Below, in pieces: positions 47,137-55,442 of a DNA stretch of 64,000 nt (position 1 is the stretch's first letter; the number at the start of each line of letters is the position of its first letter). Made by a program: the position numbers and the translations under genes. A model generated the notes under the pieces. It did not search any database. It worked only from the letters and a program-made list of their open reading frames with translations, and was not told the DNA's origin. The stretch covers positions 62,001-126,000 of the forward strand of contig NZ_PQFZ01000007.1 of assembly GCF_002917105.1 (NCBI RefSeq), in the 5' to 3' direction. This DNA comes from Allobosea psychrotolerans. Lineage in GTDB: Bacteria > Pseudomonadota > Alphaproteobacteria > Rhizobiales > Beijerinckiaceae.

Positions 47137-47721
47137 ATGACCGACGACGACGTTCTGGCCGAATTCCGTGATGCCGGCGCGCTGCTCGACGGGCATTTCA
47201 TCCTGTCCTCGGGCCGGCGCAGCGCGGTCTACCTGCAGAAGATGTTCATCTTCCAGGATCCGGTGCGGACGGAGCGGCTGTGCAAGGCGCTCGCCGCCAA
47301 GATCGAAGCCGCTTTCGGGACGGTCGACTATGTCGTCTCGCCGGCGGTGGGTGGCATCGTGCCGGGTTACGAGACAGCGCGCCATTTGAAGGCGAAGGCG
47401 ATCTTCGTCGAGCGCGAGGACGGCCAGTTCAAGCTGCGCCGGAGCTTCTCGATCCCGAAGGGCGCGCGCGTCGTCATGGTCGAGGACATCGTCACGACCG
47501 GCCTGTCCTCGCGCGAATGCCTGGCCTCGATCGCCAATGAACCCGGCACGATCCTGGGCGCGGCCTGTCTCGTCGATCGCTCGGCCGGTCGCGCCGATCT
47601 CGGCGTCCCGCTGGTCAGCCTGATGAAGCTCGATGTGCCCGACTATGCGCCCGACGCGCTGCCGCCGGAGCTTGCCGCCATTCCCCCGGTGAAGCCAGGA
47701 AGCCGCGGCCTGAGCGCCTGA
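47137..47721 (+). CDS. pyrE: Orotate phosphoribosyltransferase PyrE
   Basis: Transfers ribose phosphate from PRPP to orotate in pyrimidine synthesis. From the ATG at 47137 the protein has 194 residues. [17 protein letters not shown] near 18-34 and [18 protein letters not shown] are the substrate-site segments. The PRPP loop is [16 protein letters not shown] near 111-126. A Cys-poor C-terminus ends with a proline-rich tail. A possible GTG 27 codons upstream overlaps the tautomerase gene end and is not favoured. Confidence 0.92.
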   Translation: MTDDDVLAEFRDAGALLDGHFILSSGRRSAVYLQKMFIFQDPVRTERLCKALAAKIEAAFGTVDYVVSPAVGGIVPGYETARHLKAKAIFVEREDGQFKLRRSFSIPKGARVVMVEDIVTTGLSSRECLASIANEPGTILGAACLVDRSAGRADLGVPLVSLMKLDVPDYAPDALPPELAAIPPVKPGSRGLSA

Positions 47722-47862
47722 TATTGCGCCTCGCCGGGCTGCGGCGAGACGCCACATGGCAGATTATAAATTGCCGGCAAATCAGCCCTTATTAGACATT
47801 GTTAGACCGCGATTTATTTCGATTCTGAGCGTTCAAAGATATTTCAGGCAGGAGTGATTGCC

Positions 47863-48489
47863 ATGGCAGCCGACCCGCGTATCGCGCTTTTCATCGACGG
47901 CGCCAATCTCTACGCAACTTCCAAGCAGCTCGGCTTCGACATGGATTATCGCCGCCTGCTCAAGGAGTTCCAGGGGCGCGGCAATCTGATCCGCGCCTTC
48001 TATTTCACCACGCTCGTGGAGAGCGAGGAGTATTCCTCGATCCGCCCGCTGGTCGACTGGCTCGACTATAATGGCTACCGCGTCATCACCAAGGCGGCCA
48101 AGGAATTCACCGACGCCACTGGCCGCCGCCGGGTCAAGGGCAATATGGACATCGAGCTGGCGATCGAGATGCTCGAACTCGCGCCGCATCTCGACCAGAT
48201 CTACCTCTTCTCGGGCGATGGCGATTTCCGGCCCCTGGTCGAGGCAGTGCAGCGCAAGGGCGTGAAGGTCTCCGTGGTCTCCACGATCGCGACCAACCCG
48301 CCGATGGTCTCCGACGAACTGCGCCGGCAATGCGACGATTTCCTCGATCTTGCTCAGTTGATGCAGAAGATCGGGCGCGACCCGTCGGAGCGCGCCGCGC
48401 GCGGGCCAGGCGGGCCTGGAACCCCGGGGAATCCCAGCCTGGAGCGACGCTACGGCATCCGCCAGGGCGACGAGACGGTCGATGGGTAA
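47863..48489 (+). CDS. NYN-domain (LabA/PIN-like) protein
   Basis: A 208-residue protein with the NYN nuclease-like fold. Acidic site residues are visible in IALFIDGANLYAT (6-18), GNMDIELAIEMLE near 90-102 and LFSGDGDFRPLVEAVQRKG near 113-131. This pattern is the LabA/DUF88 type, possibly an RNA-cleaving enzyme. A Gly/Pro-rich tail (GPGGPGTPGNPS) ends the protein. The ATG at 47863 has GGCAGGAG eight bases upstream; a GTG nine bases earlier is less suitable. No partner gene is evident. Confidence 0.88.
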   Translation: MAADPRIALFIDGANLYATSKQLGFDMDYRRLLKEFQGRGNLIRAFYFTTLVESEEYSSIRPLVDWLDYNGYRVITKAAKEFTDATGRRRVKGNMDIELAIEMLELAPHLDQIYLFSGDGDFRPLVEAVQRKGVKVSVVSTIATNPPMVSDELRRQCDDFLDLAQLMQKIGRDPSERAARGPGGPGTPGNPSLERRYGIRQGDETVDG

Positions 48490-48500
48490 TGTCCCGCTCC

Positions 48501-48630
48501 CGTCATTCCCGGGCGAAGCCCTCGGGTCCGATCTTCGATCGGCCCAAGGATAAACTCCGCGCAGACCCAGGAATCTCGTGACGAGAAGGCACTGGTTTCC
48601 GAGATGCCCGGGTCAAGCCCGAGCATGACG
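48501..48630. repeat. Dispersed element, family F (copy 1)
   Basis: Begins CGTCATTCCCGGGCGAAGCC and ends GATGCCCGGGTCAAGCCCGA plus GCATGACGG. The inner GCAGACCCAGGAATCTCGTG is shared with 60131-60223, where the end reads GATGCTCGGATCAAGCCCGA. It fills the gap between the convergent NYN and smpB genes. Confidence 0.8.
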
Positions 48631-48641
48631 GCCAAACGGCT

Positions 48642-49115
48642 TCACCCACCCGTCTTCATGATCCGGGCCTTGTCGCGGTTCCAGTCGCGGGCCTTTTCGG
48701 TCTCGCGCTTGTCGTGCAGCTTCTTGCCGCGCCCCAGTCCGAGCTCGACCTTCGCCCGGCCCTTCTCGTTGAAATAGACCTTCAGCGGAATGACCGTGTA
48801 GCCGTCGCGCTGGATCGCGCCCATCAGCTTGTTGATCTGGCGACGATGCAACAACAGCTTACGCGGCCGGCGGACGTTGTGGTTGAAGCGATTGGCTTCG
48901 AGATATTCCGGGATATGGGCGTTGAACAGGAAGAGTTCGGTGCCCATCGGCCCGGCATAGCTCTCGCCGATCGTCGCCCTGCCGCCACGCAGCGATTTGA
49001 TCTCGGTGCCCTGCAAGGCGATGCCGGCCTCGAGCGTCTCGATGATCTCGTAATTATAGCGCGCCTTGCGGTTGTCGGCGGCGAGCTTGTAGCGATCGGG
49101 ATCGGGCTTGTTCAT
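48642..49115 (-). CDS. smpB: SsrA-binding protein SmpB
   Basis: Partner of tmRNA in rescue of stalled ribosomes. The ATG at 49115 gives 157 residues beginning [20 protein letters not shown]. Core motifs are [19 protein letters not shown] near 41-59 and [10 protein letters not shown] near 67-76. The basic tail [20 protein letters not shown] near 131-150 is the part that reaches the decoding centre. No ssrA gene was recognised in the window. It follows dapA on the same strand. Confidence 0.95.
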   Translation of the reverse strand: MNKPDPDRYKLAADNRKARYNYEIIETLEAGIALQGTEIKSLRGGRATIGESYAGPMGTELFLFNAHIPEYLEANRFNHNVRRPRKLLLHRRQINKLMGAIQRDGYTVIPLKVYFNEKGRAKVELGLGRGKKLHDKRETEKARDWNRDKARIMKTGG

Positions 49116-49203
49116 GGGTAACTCCGGCAAGCGGCAGTCGGCAGGAGGCAGCAGGGTTCGCGAAGGCCCACGACTGCCGACTGCCTACTGCCGATTGCCC
49201 TAC

Positions 49204-50097
49204 TTAAGCATTCAGGAGCCCGGCGAACACCATGGCGTCGCGAATGATCTTGCCCGTCGGGGCCGTCACAGGCAGCAGCGGCAGGCGCAGCTCTTCCTCG
49301 ATGCGGCCGAGCAGCTTGAGCCCGTGCTTGGCGCCGGCCAGACCCGGCTCCTTGAAGACGGCGTCGTGAAGCGGCACGAGCCGGTCCTGGAGCTTCAGCG
49401 CACCGGAATAATCGCCCTTGAGCGCCGCCGCCATCAGATCGGCGCAGAGCCTGGGCGCGACATTGGCGACGACCGAGATGCAGCCATGGCCGCCGGCCGC
49501 CATATAGGCCAGCGCCGTCATGTCCTCGCCCGAGAGCTGGATGAAGTCGGCCCCCATGGCGTGGCGCTGCTGCGAGACGCGCGCGAGATTGGCGGTCGCG
49601 TCCTTGACCCCGGCGATGTTCTTCAGCTCGTAGAGCCGCGTCATGGTCTCGACCGACATGTCGACCACCGAGCGCGGCGGGATGTTGTAGATGATGATCG
49701 GGATGCCGACCGCATCGTTCACCGCCTTGAAGTGCTGATACATGCCCTCCTGGGTCGGCTTGTTGTAATAGGGCGTCACCACCAGCACCGCGTCGGCGCC
49801 GGCCTTCTCGGCATGGACGGCGAGGTCGATCGCCTCATGCGTGTTGTTGGAGCCCGCACCGGCAATCACCGGCACACGGCGCTTGGCTTGCGCGACCACG
49901 ATCTCGACGACGCGCTTATGCTCGTCATGGGAGAGCGTCGGGCTCTCGCCGGTCGTGCCGACGGGCACGAGACCCGAGCTGCCGCTCTCGATTTGCCATT
50001 CGACCAGTGCGCGCAGCGCCTCCTCGTCGATCTTGCCGGCTTTGAACGGCGTCACCAGCGCGGGCAGCGAACCGGTGAAGGCAGTGTGCTTGGTCAT
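49204..50097 (-). CDS. dapA: 4-hydroxy-tetrahydrodipicolinate synthase DapA
   Basis: Condenses pyruvate with aspartate semialdehyde in lysine and diaminopimelate synthesis. The ATG at 50097 gives 297 residues. [14 protein letters not shown] near 42-55 is the substrate loop, [12 protein letters not shown] near 107-118 holds the proton-relay Tyr, and the Schiff-base Lys lies in [14 protein letters not shown] near 160-172. It is divergent from the lytic transglycosylase; both serve peptidoglycan metabolism. The 88-base gap before smpB holds short inverted CGGCAGTCGGCAG/CTGCCGACTGCC strings. Confidence 0.95.
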   Translation of the reverse strand: MTKHTAFTGSLPALVTPFKAGKIDEEALRALVEWQIESGSSGLVPVGTTGESPTLSHDEHKRVVEIVVAQAKRRVPVIAGAGSNNTHEAIDLAVHAEKAGADAVLVVTPYYNKPTQEGMYQHFKAVNDAVGIPIIIYNIPPRSVVDMSVETMTRLYELKNIAGVKDATANLARVSQQRHAMGADFIQLSGEDMTALAYMAAGGHGCISVVANVAPRLCADLMAAALKGDYSGALKLQDRLVPLHDAVFKEPGLAGAKHGLKLLGRIEEELRLPLLPVTAPTGKIIRDAMVFAGLLNA

Positions 50098-50268
50098 GAG
50101 CGCGGCGTCCTGACGCGGAAGTCCAATCGAAGGGCCGACAGACATAAACCCTCAGCCGCCGCAGGCAAAGCCGGCAACCCATCAAAAAGCGTGGCCCTCA
50201 TGGTTAAGGCTTCATAAACCGCCTGCGCCCACCATTGCGGGTCAAGTGCCCCTTTCAAGGAGCCTGCG

Positions 50269-52365
50269 ATGGCCTCGCCTTTTGCCTGCCAGCGCTCTGT
50301 CCGCAAGCGGCTGGCCTGGCTGATCCTTCCGGCCCTGTTCCCCGCGACAGCGGTGCTGGCCGGCGACGATGGCGGGCAGCGCGCGCAACAGCCGCGCCTG
50401 CTTGCGATCGATGTCGAGACCACGGCCGCGCTGCCGCCGTACCCCGATACGCAATTGCGGTTAGAGGCCACCACGGGCCTGGATGCCGTGAAGGCGGCTG
50501 TCGCCGCCTATCGGCGCGGCGCCTTGTCCGAAGGCGACGCGATCGCAGCCGCAATCGACGACGGCGCGGCAAAGGCCCTGCTCGAATGGGTCGCTATCCG
50601 CTCAGGCGCCAACGCGATCCCGTTCTCGCGGCTCAACGCCTTTCTGCAGGCCAACCCCAACTATCCCGCCACGACGCTGTTCCGCCGCCGCGCGGAGGAG
50701 GCGCTGATCGCGGAGAAGAAGGACGCGGCCACGATCCGCACCTTCTTCTATGCGCAGCGGCCCGTCGCGCCGGCCGGGCGCGTGGCCCTGGCGCTGGCAC
50801 TCAAGGCGGAAGGACGGATGGATGAGGCGGCCGCGCTGATCCGCCAGGCCTGGCGGCAGGACCATCTCGGCCAGCCGCTGGAGACCGTGGTGCTCGCCGA
50901 ATTCGGCGACATCCTCACCCGCGACGACCACAGGCTGCGCACGGAACGCTATCTCTTCCGCGAGAACACCATGGCGGCGATGCGCAACGCCGCCCGCGTA
51001 TCGGCTGATTACGTCACACTTGCCCGGGTCAGGCTCGCCAGTGCCCGGGAAAGACGCCCGCTCCCCGCATCCCTGATCGCCTCCGTGCCTGCTTCGCTGA
51101 AGGGCGACATCTCCTTTGCCTTCCTGCAGGCGCAACAGGCAAGACGAGCCGACAAGCCGGTGGAGGCCGCCAAGGCACTGGCCAAGGTTCCGCGCGACCC
51201 CAATCTGCTCGGCGACGGCGACGAATGGTGGACGGAGCGCCGCTTGATCGCACGCAAGCTGCTCGATGCCGGCGATGCCGCGACGGCTTACGAGGTCGTG
51301 GCCGGACACGGCGCCGAAGGCCCGGTCGCGCGCATCGACGCCGAATGGCATGCCGGCTTCATCGCCCTGCGCTTCCGCAACGATGCCGCAACTGCGCTGA
51401 CGCATTTCGTCGAGGCCGGCAAGCTGGCGGAGACGCCGATCTCGGTTGCGCGCGCCGCCTATTGGGAGGGCCGCGCCGCCGAGACACTGGGCAAGCAGGA
51501 TGCATCGCGCATTGCCTATGAGCGCGCCGCCGAACAGCCCATCGCCTATTACGGCCAGCTTGCCCGCGCCCGACTCGGCCTGCCCGATCTGCCGCTGCGC
51601 CGCTCGGCTTCAGCGGCGCTCGGCACCCTGCCGGGCCATCAGGGCGTACAATTGCTCTATCGGATCGGCGCGCGCGACCTCGCCACGATCATGCTCGGCG
51701 ACCTCGCGCAACGGCTCTACACCACCCCGGCGCTGGAGGCCGTGGCGGCGATCGCGAGGCGCGAGGGCGATGCGAAATCGCTGCTCGCCATCGGCAAGCA
51801 GGCCCTGCAGCGTGGCTTTCCGCTCGATAGCGCGGCGTTTCCGACCTTCGGCGTGCCGGATTTTCCGGTGCTGGGCGATCCGATGGAGCGCGCCATCGTC
51901 CACGCCATCGCCCGCCAGGAGAGTGCCTTCGACCCAGCGGCGGAATCGCATGCCGGCGCGCGCGGACTGATGCAGATGATGCCTGCGACCGCGCGCGAAA
52001 CGGCAAGGCGAGCCAACCTGCCTTTCGACTGGCCGCGCCTGGGGCGCGACGCGCTCTATTCGGCCCGGATGGGCGCGGCCCATCTCAACGACCTGCTCAA
52101 GGACTGGCGCGGCTCCTATATCCTGACCTTCGCGGCCTACAATGCCGGTTCGGGCAATGTGAAGAAATGGATCGCCGCCTATGGCGATCCGCGCGATCCG
52201 CAGGTCGACGCCGTCGACTGGGTCGAGCGCATCCCCTTCTACGAGACGCGCAACTATGTGCAGCGGGTCATGGAGAACCTCCAAGTCTATCGCCAGCGGC
52301 TCGACCAGCGCACCGCCTATCTGATCGATCACGACCTGAAGCGCGGCGGCAAGCGCAGCGACTAG
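50269..52365 (+). CDS. slt: Soluble lytic murein transglycosylase (Slt type)
   Basis: Periplasmic enzyme that cleaves peptidoglycan glycan strands. The 698 residues have a signal peptide (about 1-31, ending AVLAGD), a long helical superhelix region of about 60-530 built of TPR-like pairs, and a C-terminal SLT domain from about 540. The catalytic Glu is in HAIARQESAFDPAAES near 547-562. GARGLMQMMPATARETA and LTFAAYNAGSGNVKKW follow as in Slt70. An AGGAG lies eight bases before the ATG. Confidence 0.93.
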   Translation: MASPFACQRSVRKRLAWLILPALFPATAVLAGDDGGQRAQQPRLLAIDVETTAALPPYPDTQLRLEATTGLDAVKAAVAAYRRGALSEGDAIAAAIDDGAAKALLEWVAIRSGANAIPFSRLNAFLQANPNYPATTLFRRRAEEALIAEKKDAATIRTFFYAQRPVAPAGRVALALALKAEGRMDEAAALIRQAWRQDHLGQPLETVVLAEFGDILTRDDHRLRTERYLFRENTMAAMRNAARVSADYVTLARVRLASARERRPLPASLIASVPASLKGDISFAFLQAQQARRADKPVEAAKALAKVPRDPNLLGDGDEWWTERRLIARKLLDAGDAATAYEVVAGHGAEGPVARIDAEWHAGFIALRFRNDAATALTHFVEAGKLAETPISVARAAYWEGRAAETLGKQDASRIAYERAAEQPIAYYGQLARARLGLPDLPLRRSASAALGTLPGHQGVQLLYRIGARDLATIMLGDLAQRLYTTPALEAVAAIARREGDAKSLLAIGKQALQRGFPLDSAAFPTFGVPDFPVLGDPMERAIVHAIARQESAFDPAAESHAGARGLMQMMPATARETARRANLPFDWPRLGRDALYSARMGAAHLNDLLKDWRGSYILTFAAYNAGSGNVKKWIAAYGDPRDPQVDAVDWVERIPFYETRNYVQRVMENLQVYRQRLDQRTAYLIDHDLKRGGKRSD

Positions 52366-52465
52366 AGCGTTTTCCGATCCGATTGGATCGTTCAATTGCT
52401 CTAGATCTTTGTTTTAGCGCGATTTCTTCACGCGAACCGGTATGCACTTCGCTCGAAAACGCTCT
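52364..52465. repeat. Dispersed palindrome, family A (full-length copy 5)
   Basis: Starts at the slt stop codon: AGAGCGTTTTCCGATCCGAT, TGGATCGTTCAATTGCTCTA, GATCTTTGTTTTAGCGCGAT, then TTCTTCACGCGAACCGG and a second half ending TCGAAAACGCTC. It is the reverse complement of the element at 18985-19084, confirming the two-part 100-base structure. A 29-base piece of it recurs at 45700-45728. Confidence 0.85.
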
Positions 52466-52476
52466 CGCAGCGCCGC

Positions 52477-53193
52477 CTATACCCGCCTGCGCGCGATGCA
52501 GGCGCCCCAGAACAGGCTGGAGAAAAACCAGCTCGGCGCGTCGAAGCCCGCCCCGTCGAGCAGACCAGCGACTTCGGCCTCCGAGCGCGGCGGGTCGGCG
52601 CCCTGCAGGATCTTGCCGAGCTTCGCCTGGACCTCTTCGGGGGCTGCGCCAAACATGCGCCAGCGCTCGCCCCAGGCTGCCAGCAGAAGCGGCTCGCTCG
52701 CATAGGCATAGCGATTTCCCGCGAGGATCAGGGGCGCGCCCGGCTTCAGCCGCGTGGCGACAGCATCGAGGATGGCTCGCTTCGCGGCATCGCCCGGCAG
52801 ATGGTGCAGCACGCCGATCAGCGTAGCGGCGTCGAAGCGCGGCTCCAGAGGCAGGTCCTCGACATAGCCGAGACGCATCTCGGTCCGCTCCAGCAATTCG
52901 TGCTCGCGCAACCTCTCCAGCGCCAGATCCAGCATGGGCTGCGAAGGATCGACGGCGGTGAAGCGCCATTGCGGCTCCAGCGCGCCGGCAGAAACGATCT
53001 CCTGAGCCCCGCCGCCCGCACCCACGACAAGCACTTGCGCCGGCCTGCCCGGTCCCAGCGTCGCGGCGAGCATGCAGGCGGAGAGTTCATGGCAGGCATC
53101 GTAGCCGGCCAGCGCGATGCGGCTCTGGACCTGATATTCAGCGGCCCGGCTGGGATCGAATTTTTGCGTCGACTCGGGCGGTGGCGTCGTCAT
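52477..53193 (-). CDS. Class I SAM-dependent methyltransferase
   Basis: A 238-residue enzyme. SAM motif I is VLVVGAGGGAQEIV near 55-68. The acidic post-motif VDPSQPMLDLAL is near 82-93. FDAATLIGVLHHLPGDAAKR near 119-138 is motif IV/post IV, as in ubiquinone/menaquinone-type and general small-molecule methyltransferases. The start MTTPPPES is chosen because the longer frame has no domain content. It is divergent from the alpha/beta hydrolase gene. Substrate unknown. Confidence 0.85.
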   Translation of the reverse strand: MTTPPPESTQKFDPSRAAEYQVQSRIALAGYDACHELSACMLAATLGPGRPAQVLVVGAGGGAQEIVSAGALEPQWRFTAVDPSQPMLDLALERLREHELLERTEMRLGYVEDLPLEPRFDAATLIGVLHHLPGDAAKRAILDAVATRLKPGAPLILAGNRYAYASEPLLLAAWGERWRMFGAAPEEVQAKLGKILQGADPPRSEAEVAGLLDGAGFDAPSWFFSSLFWGACIARRRV

Positions 53194-53339
53194 CGTCTCG
53201 TCCGGCAGGGTGGAGCGGCACCCGGCATCGCGCGCCTGCCGAACCGGCGCAAGACCGGGCGACGCATGTCTCCCGAGCGTTTGAGCGCGAGGGAATCCGT
53301 GATTAGCTGGCGTGACGATCAGGCCCGCCGAGAGACTAC

Positions 53340-54233
53340 ATGACCACCCCAGTCGATTTCTCATCGCTGTTCATCAGCGCCCGCGACGGGCTCAGGCTGC
53401 ATGCGCGCGATTACGGCCCCCTCGCCTCGCGGGCTTTGCCGGTGGTCTGCCTGCCGGGCTTTGCCCGCACCGCCGCCGACTTCCATGAGCTTGCTCTGGC
53501 CCTGTCGCAGGCTGCGGACAAACCCCGGCGCGTGCTGGCGCTCGATTATCGTGGGCGTGGCCTGTCGGCTTACGACAAGAACTGGAAGAACTACGACATC
53601 CGCGTCGAGCTCGACGATCTGATGCAGGTGCTGACGGCGGCAGGCATCGAGAGCGCCGTCTTCGTCGGAACCTCGCGCGGCGGGCTCCTGACGATGGCGC
53701 TTGCGGCAGCGCGGCCGGCTGCGATCAAGGGCGCGGTCCTCAACGATGTCGGCCCGGTGATCGACGCGGGCGGCCTGCTCAGGATCCGGGGCTATGTCGG
53801 AAAGCTGCCGCGGCCGCGCAGCTTCAGCGAGGGAGCGGAGATCCTCAAGCGCCTCTCGGACCAGCAGTTTCCGCTCTTCGGCGAGGCGGAGTGGGAGATG
53901 ATGGCGCGCCGTACCTGGACCGAGCGCGACGGCCGGCTCGTCCCGGACTACGACCCCAATCTGATGAAGGTCCTGGAGGAGCTCGACCTCGAAGCACCGC
54001 TGCCGGTTCTGTGGAATTATTTCGCCGGGCTGAACGGCGTGCCGCTGCTGGCGATCCGTGGCGAAAATTCGGACCTTCTGGCCGAAAAGACCCTGAAGGA
54101 GATGGGCGAGCGCCATCCCGACTGCGAGACCTTCGTCGCGCCGGGACAGGGCCATGCCCCGCTGCTTGGCCCCAGGGACATGGTTCGTCGGATCGGGAAA
54201 CTGATCAACCGGGCCGAGCGGCTGGCGGCCTGA
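53340..54233 (+). CDS. Alpha/beta-fold hydrolase
   Basis: A 297-residue serine hydrolase. The oxyanion segment is VVCLPGFARTAADFHEL near 35-51. The nucleophile elbow is FVGTSRGGLLTM near 107-118 (Ser in GTSRGG). The acid lies in LLAIRGENSDLL near 237-248 and the His in GQGHAPLLG near 270-278. The fold fits ester or haloalkane-like hydrolases; the Arg after the nucleophile (SRGG) is common in this proteobacterial subgroup. Substrate unknown. Confidence 0.88.
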   Translation: MTTPVDFSSLFISARDGLRLHARDYGPLASRALPVVCLPGFARTAADFHELALALSQAADKPRRVLALDYRGRGLSAYDKNWKNYDIRVELDDLMQVLTAAGIESAVFVGTSRGGLLTMALAAARPAAIKGAVLNDVGPVIDAGGLLRIRGYVGKLPRPRSFSEGAEILKRLSDQQFPLFGEAEWEMMARRTWTERDGRLVPDYDPNLMKVLEELDLEAPLPVLWNYFAGLNGVPLLAIRGENSDLLAEKTLKEMGERHPDCETFVAPGQGHAPLLGPRDMVRRIGKLINRAERLAA

Positions 54234-54239
54234 GTGCGA

Positions 54240-55427
54240 TCAGGTCCCGGGCGACGTCCGCCCGGCCTTCACCGCACGCGAATGCGCGGTCTCGCCACCA
54301 TGGCTGAGGATATCGGCATCCTCGCGCCAGTTCTCTGCGAGCCCCTTGCCCGGGACACCGGCGAAGGCCGAGATATAGCGCATCTCCGGATCGCGCAGCG
54401 CCGCGATCTGGTCGAAATGCCAGATGCCGAGGCGGTTGAGATCAGCCGTGATGGCGGGGCCGATCCCCTTGATCAGCGTCAGATCGTCGGCCTTGCCGTC
54501 GCGAGCCTGTGTCAGGAGGTTCTTCGGCCGCTCGCCTTCGAACCCGTCATCGGACAGCGGCGCGACATTGCCCTGACCCAGCGAGCCGTCGTCGCGGGAG
54601 GAGGAGACCTCGCCCGCCTTGACGCGCTTGGCGAAGGCGGTCTCGGCGCCCTGCGCCAGCGCCTTGGCCTGTGCGACCCAGTCCTCGCGCTCGATCCGGC
54701 CGGGAAAGGCGAGATAGCTGCCGACCCATTCGATGTTCTGCGCGCTCCAGGCGGCGACCTGGTCGAAATGCCAGATGCCGAGGCCGTGCAGCCGGCCCTC
54801 GTTCTGCCGGCCGATGCCCTTGATCAGCTTGAGGTCATCGGGGCTCTCGTTGCGCGCGGCGGCCAGCCCGACGGGACGCTCTCCGGGAATGGCATCCTCG
54901 CCCTCGACCTTCGGCACGCCCTTATTGGCCTCGCCGACCGATTTGATGCCCTTCAGGACCGTCTTGCCATTGTCAGTCTTGCCGTCATCCGCCTTGCCGT
55001 CATCGACGACCGATTTCGCGGGCAAGGCAAGCGCGGCGTCGGCCGGCATCGGCGCAGGCGCGACATTCGCGCCGCCGAGCTTGGGCATGTCGAACTTGGG
55101 CATGTCCAGCTTGGGCATCTCGCCAGGAACGCGCGTCGCTGCCGCAACGGCAGCTCGCGGCTCCCGTGGCGAGCGCAGCACGCTGGCGAGCGCGCAACCC
55201 GCGACATAGATCGCGACGAAGAGCAGCGCGCTCTCGAGCCACAGTGCCGGTACGCCGTTCAGCGTCTGCGACCAGGTCAAGGCGGCAATCACGAGCCAGA
55301 GGCCCAGGAGATAGCTCAGCTTGCGGTTCCAGAGCTTGCCGCCGTCATAGCTGATCCAGCCCATGACGAGGCCGAGCGCGAAGGCCGCGAGCAGGAACCA
55401 GGCGAATTGCGTGGCGAGATACAGCAT
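54240..55427 (-). CDS. Membrane-anchored protein with tandem H3TH/HhH repeats
   Basis: A 395-residue protein with three N-terminal helices at about 3-24, 36-53 and 63-84. A low-complexity linker (PKLDMPKFDMPKLG and DDGKADDGKTDNGKT) follows. Two near-identical soluble repeats lie at about 183-273 and 298-390. Each has GERP, then DDL-LIKGIG, LGIWHFDQ and an FPGR/VPGK segment with a tryptophan. This module is that of the flap-endonuclease-like H3TH family (COG3743-type) also seen at NuoE or L21 C-termini in alphaproteobacteria. The function at the membrane is unknown. It is 15 bases downstream of the OmpA-like gene in the same operon. Confidence 0.75.
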   Translation of the reverse strand: MLYLATQFAWFLLAAFALGLVMGWISYDGGKLWNRKLSYLLGLWLVIAALTWSQTLNGVPALWLESALLFVAIYVAGCALASVLRSPREPRAAVAAATRVPGEMPKLDMPKFDMPKLGGANVAPAPMPADAALALPAKSVVDDGKADDGKTDNGKTVLKGIKSVGEANKGVPKVEGEDAIPGERPVGLAAARNESPDDLKLIKGIGRQNEGRLHGLGIWHFDQVAAWSAQNIEWVGSYLAFPGRIEREDWVAQAKALAQGAETAFAKRVKAGEVSSSRDDGSLGQGNVAPLSDDGFEGERPKNLLTQARDGKADDLTLIKGIGPAITADLNRLGIWHFDQIAALRDPEMRYISAFAGVPGKGLAENWREDADILSHGGETAHSRAVKAGRTSPGT

Positions 55428-55442
55428 AGCCCCTGACAGCCT

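Noticed and set aside
49116-49203. Possible tmRNA piece between dapA and smpB
   Set aside because: The gap contains only short inverted CTGCC/GGCAG strings and is too short; no tag-coding frame was seen.
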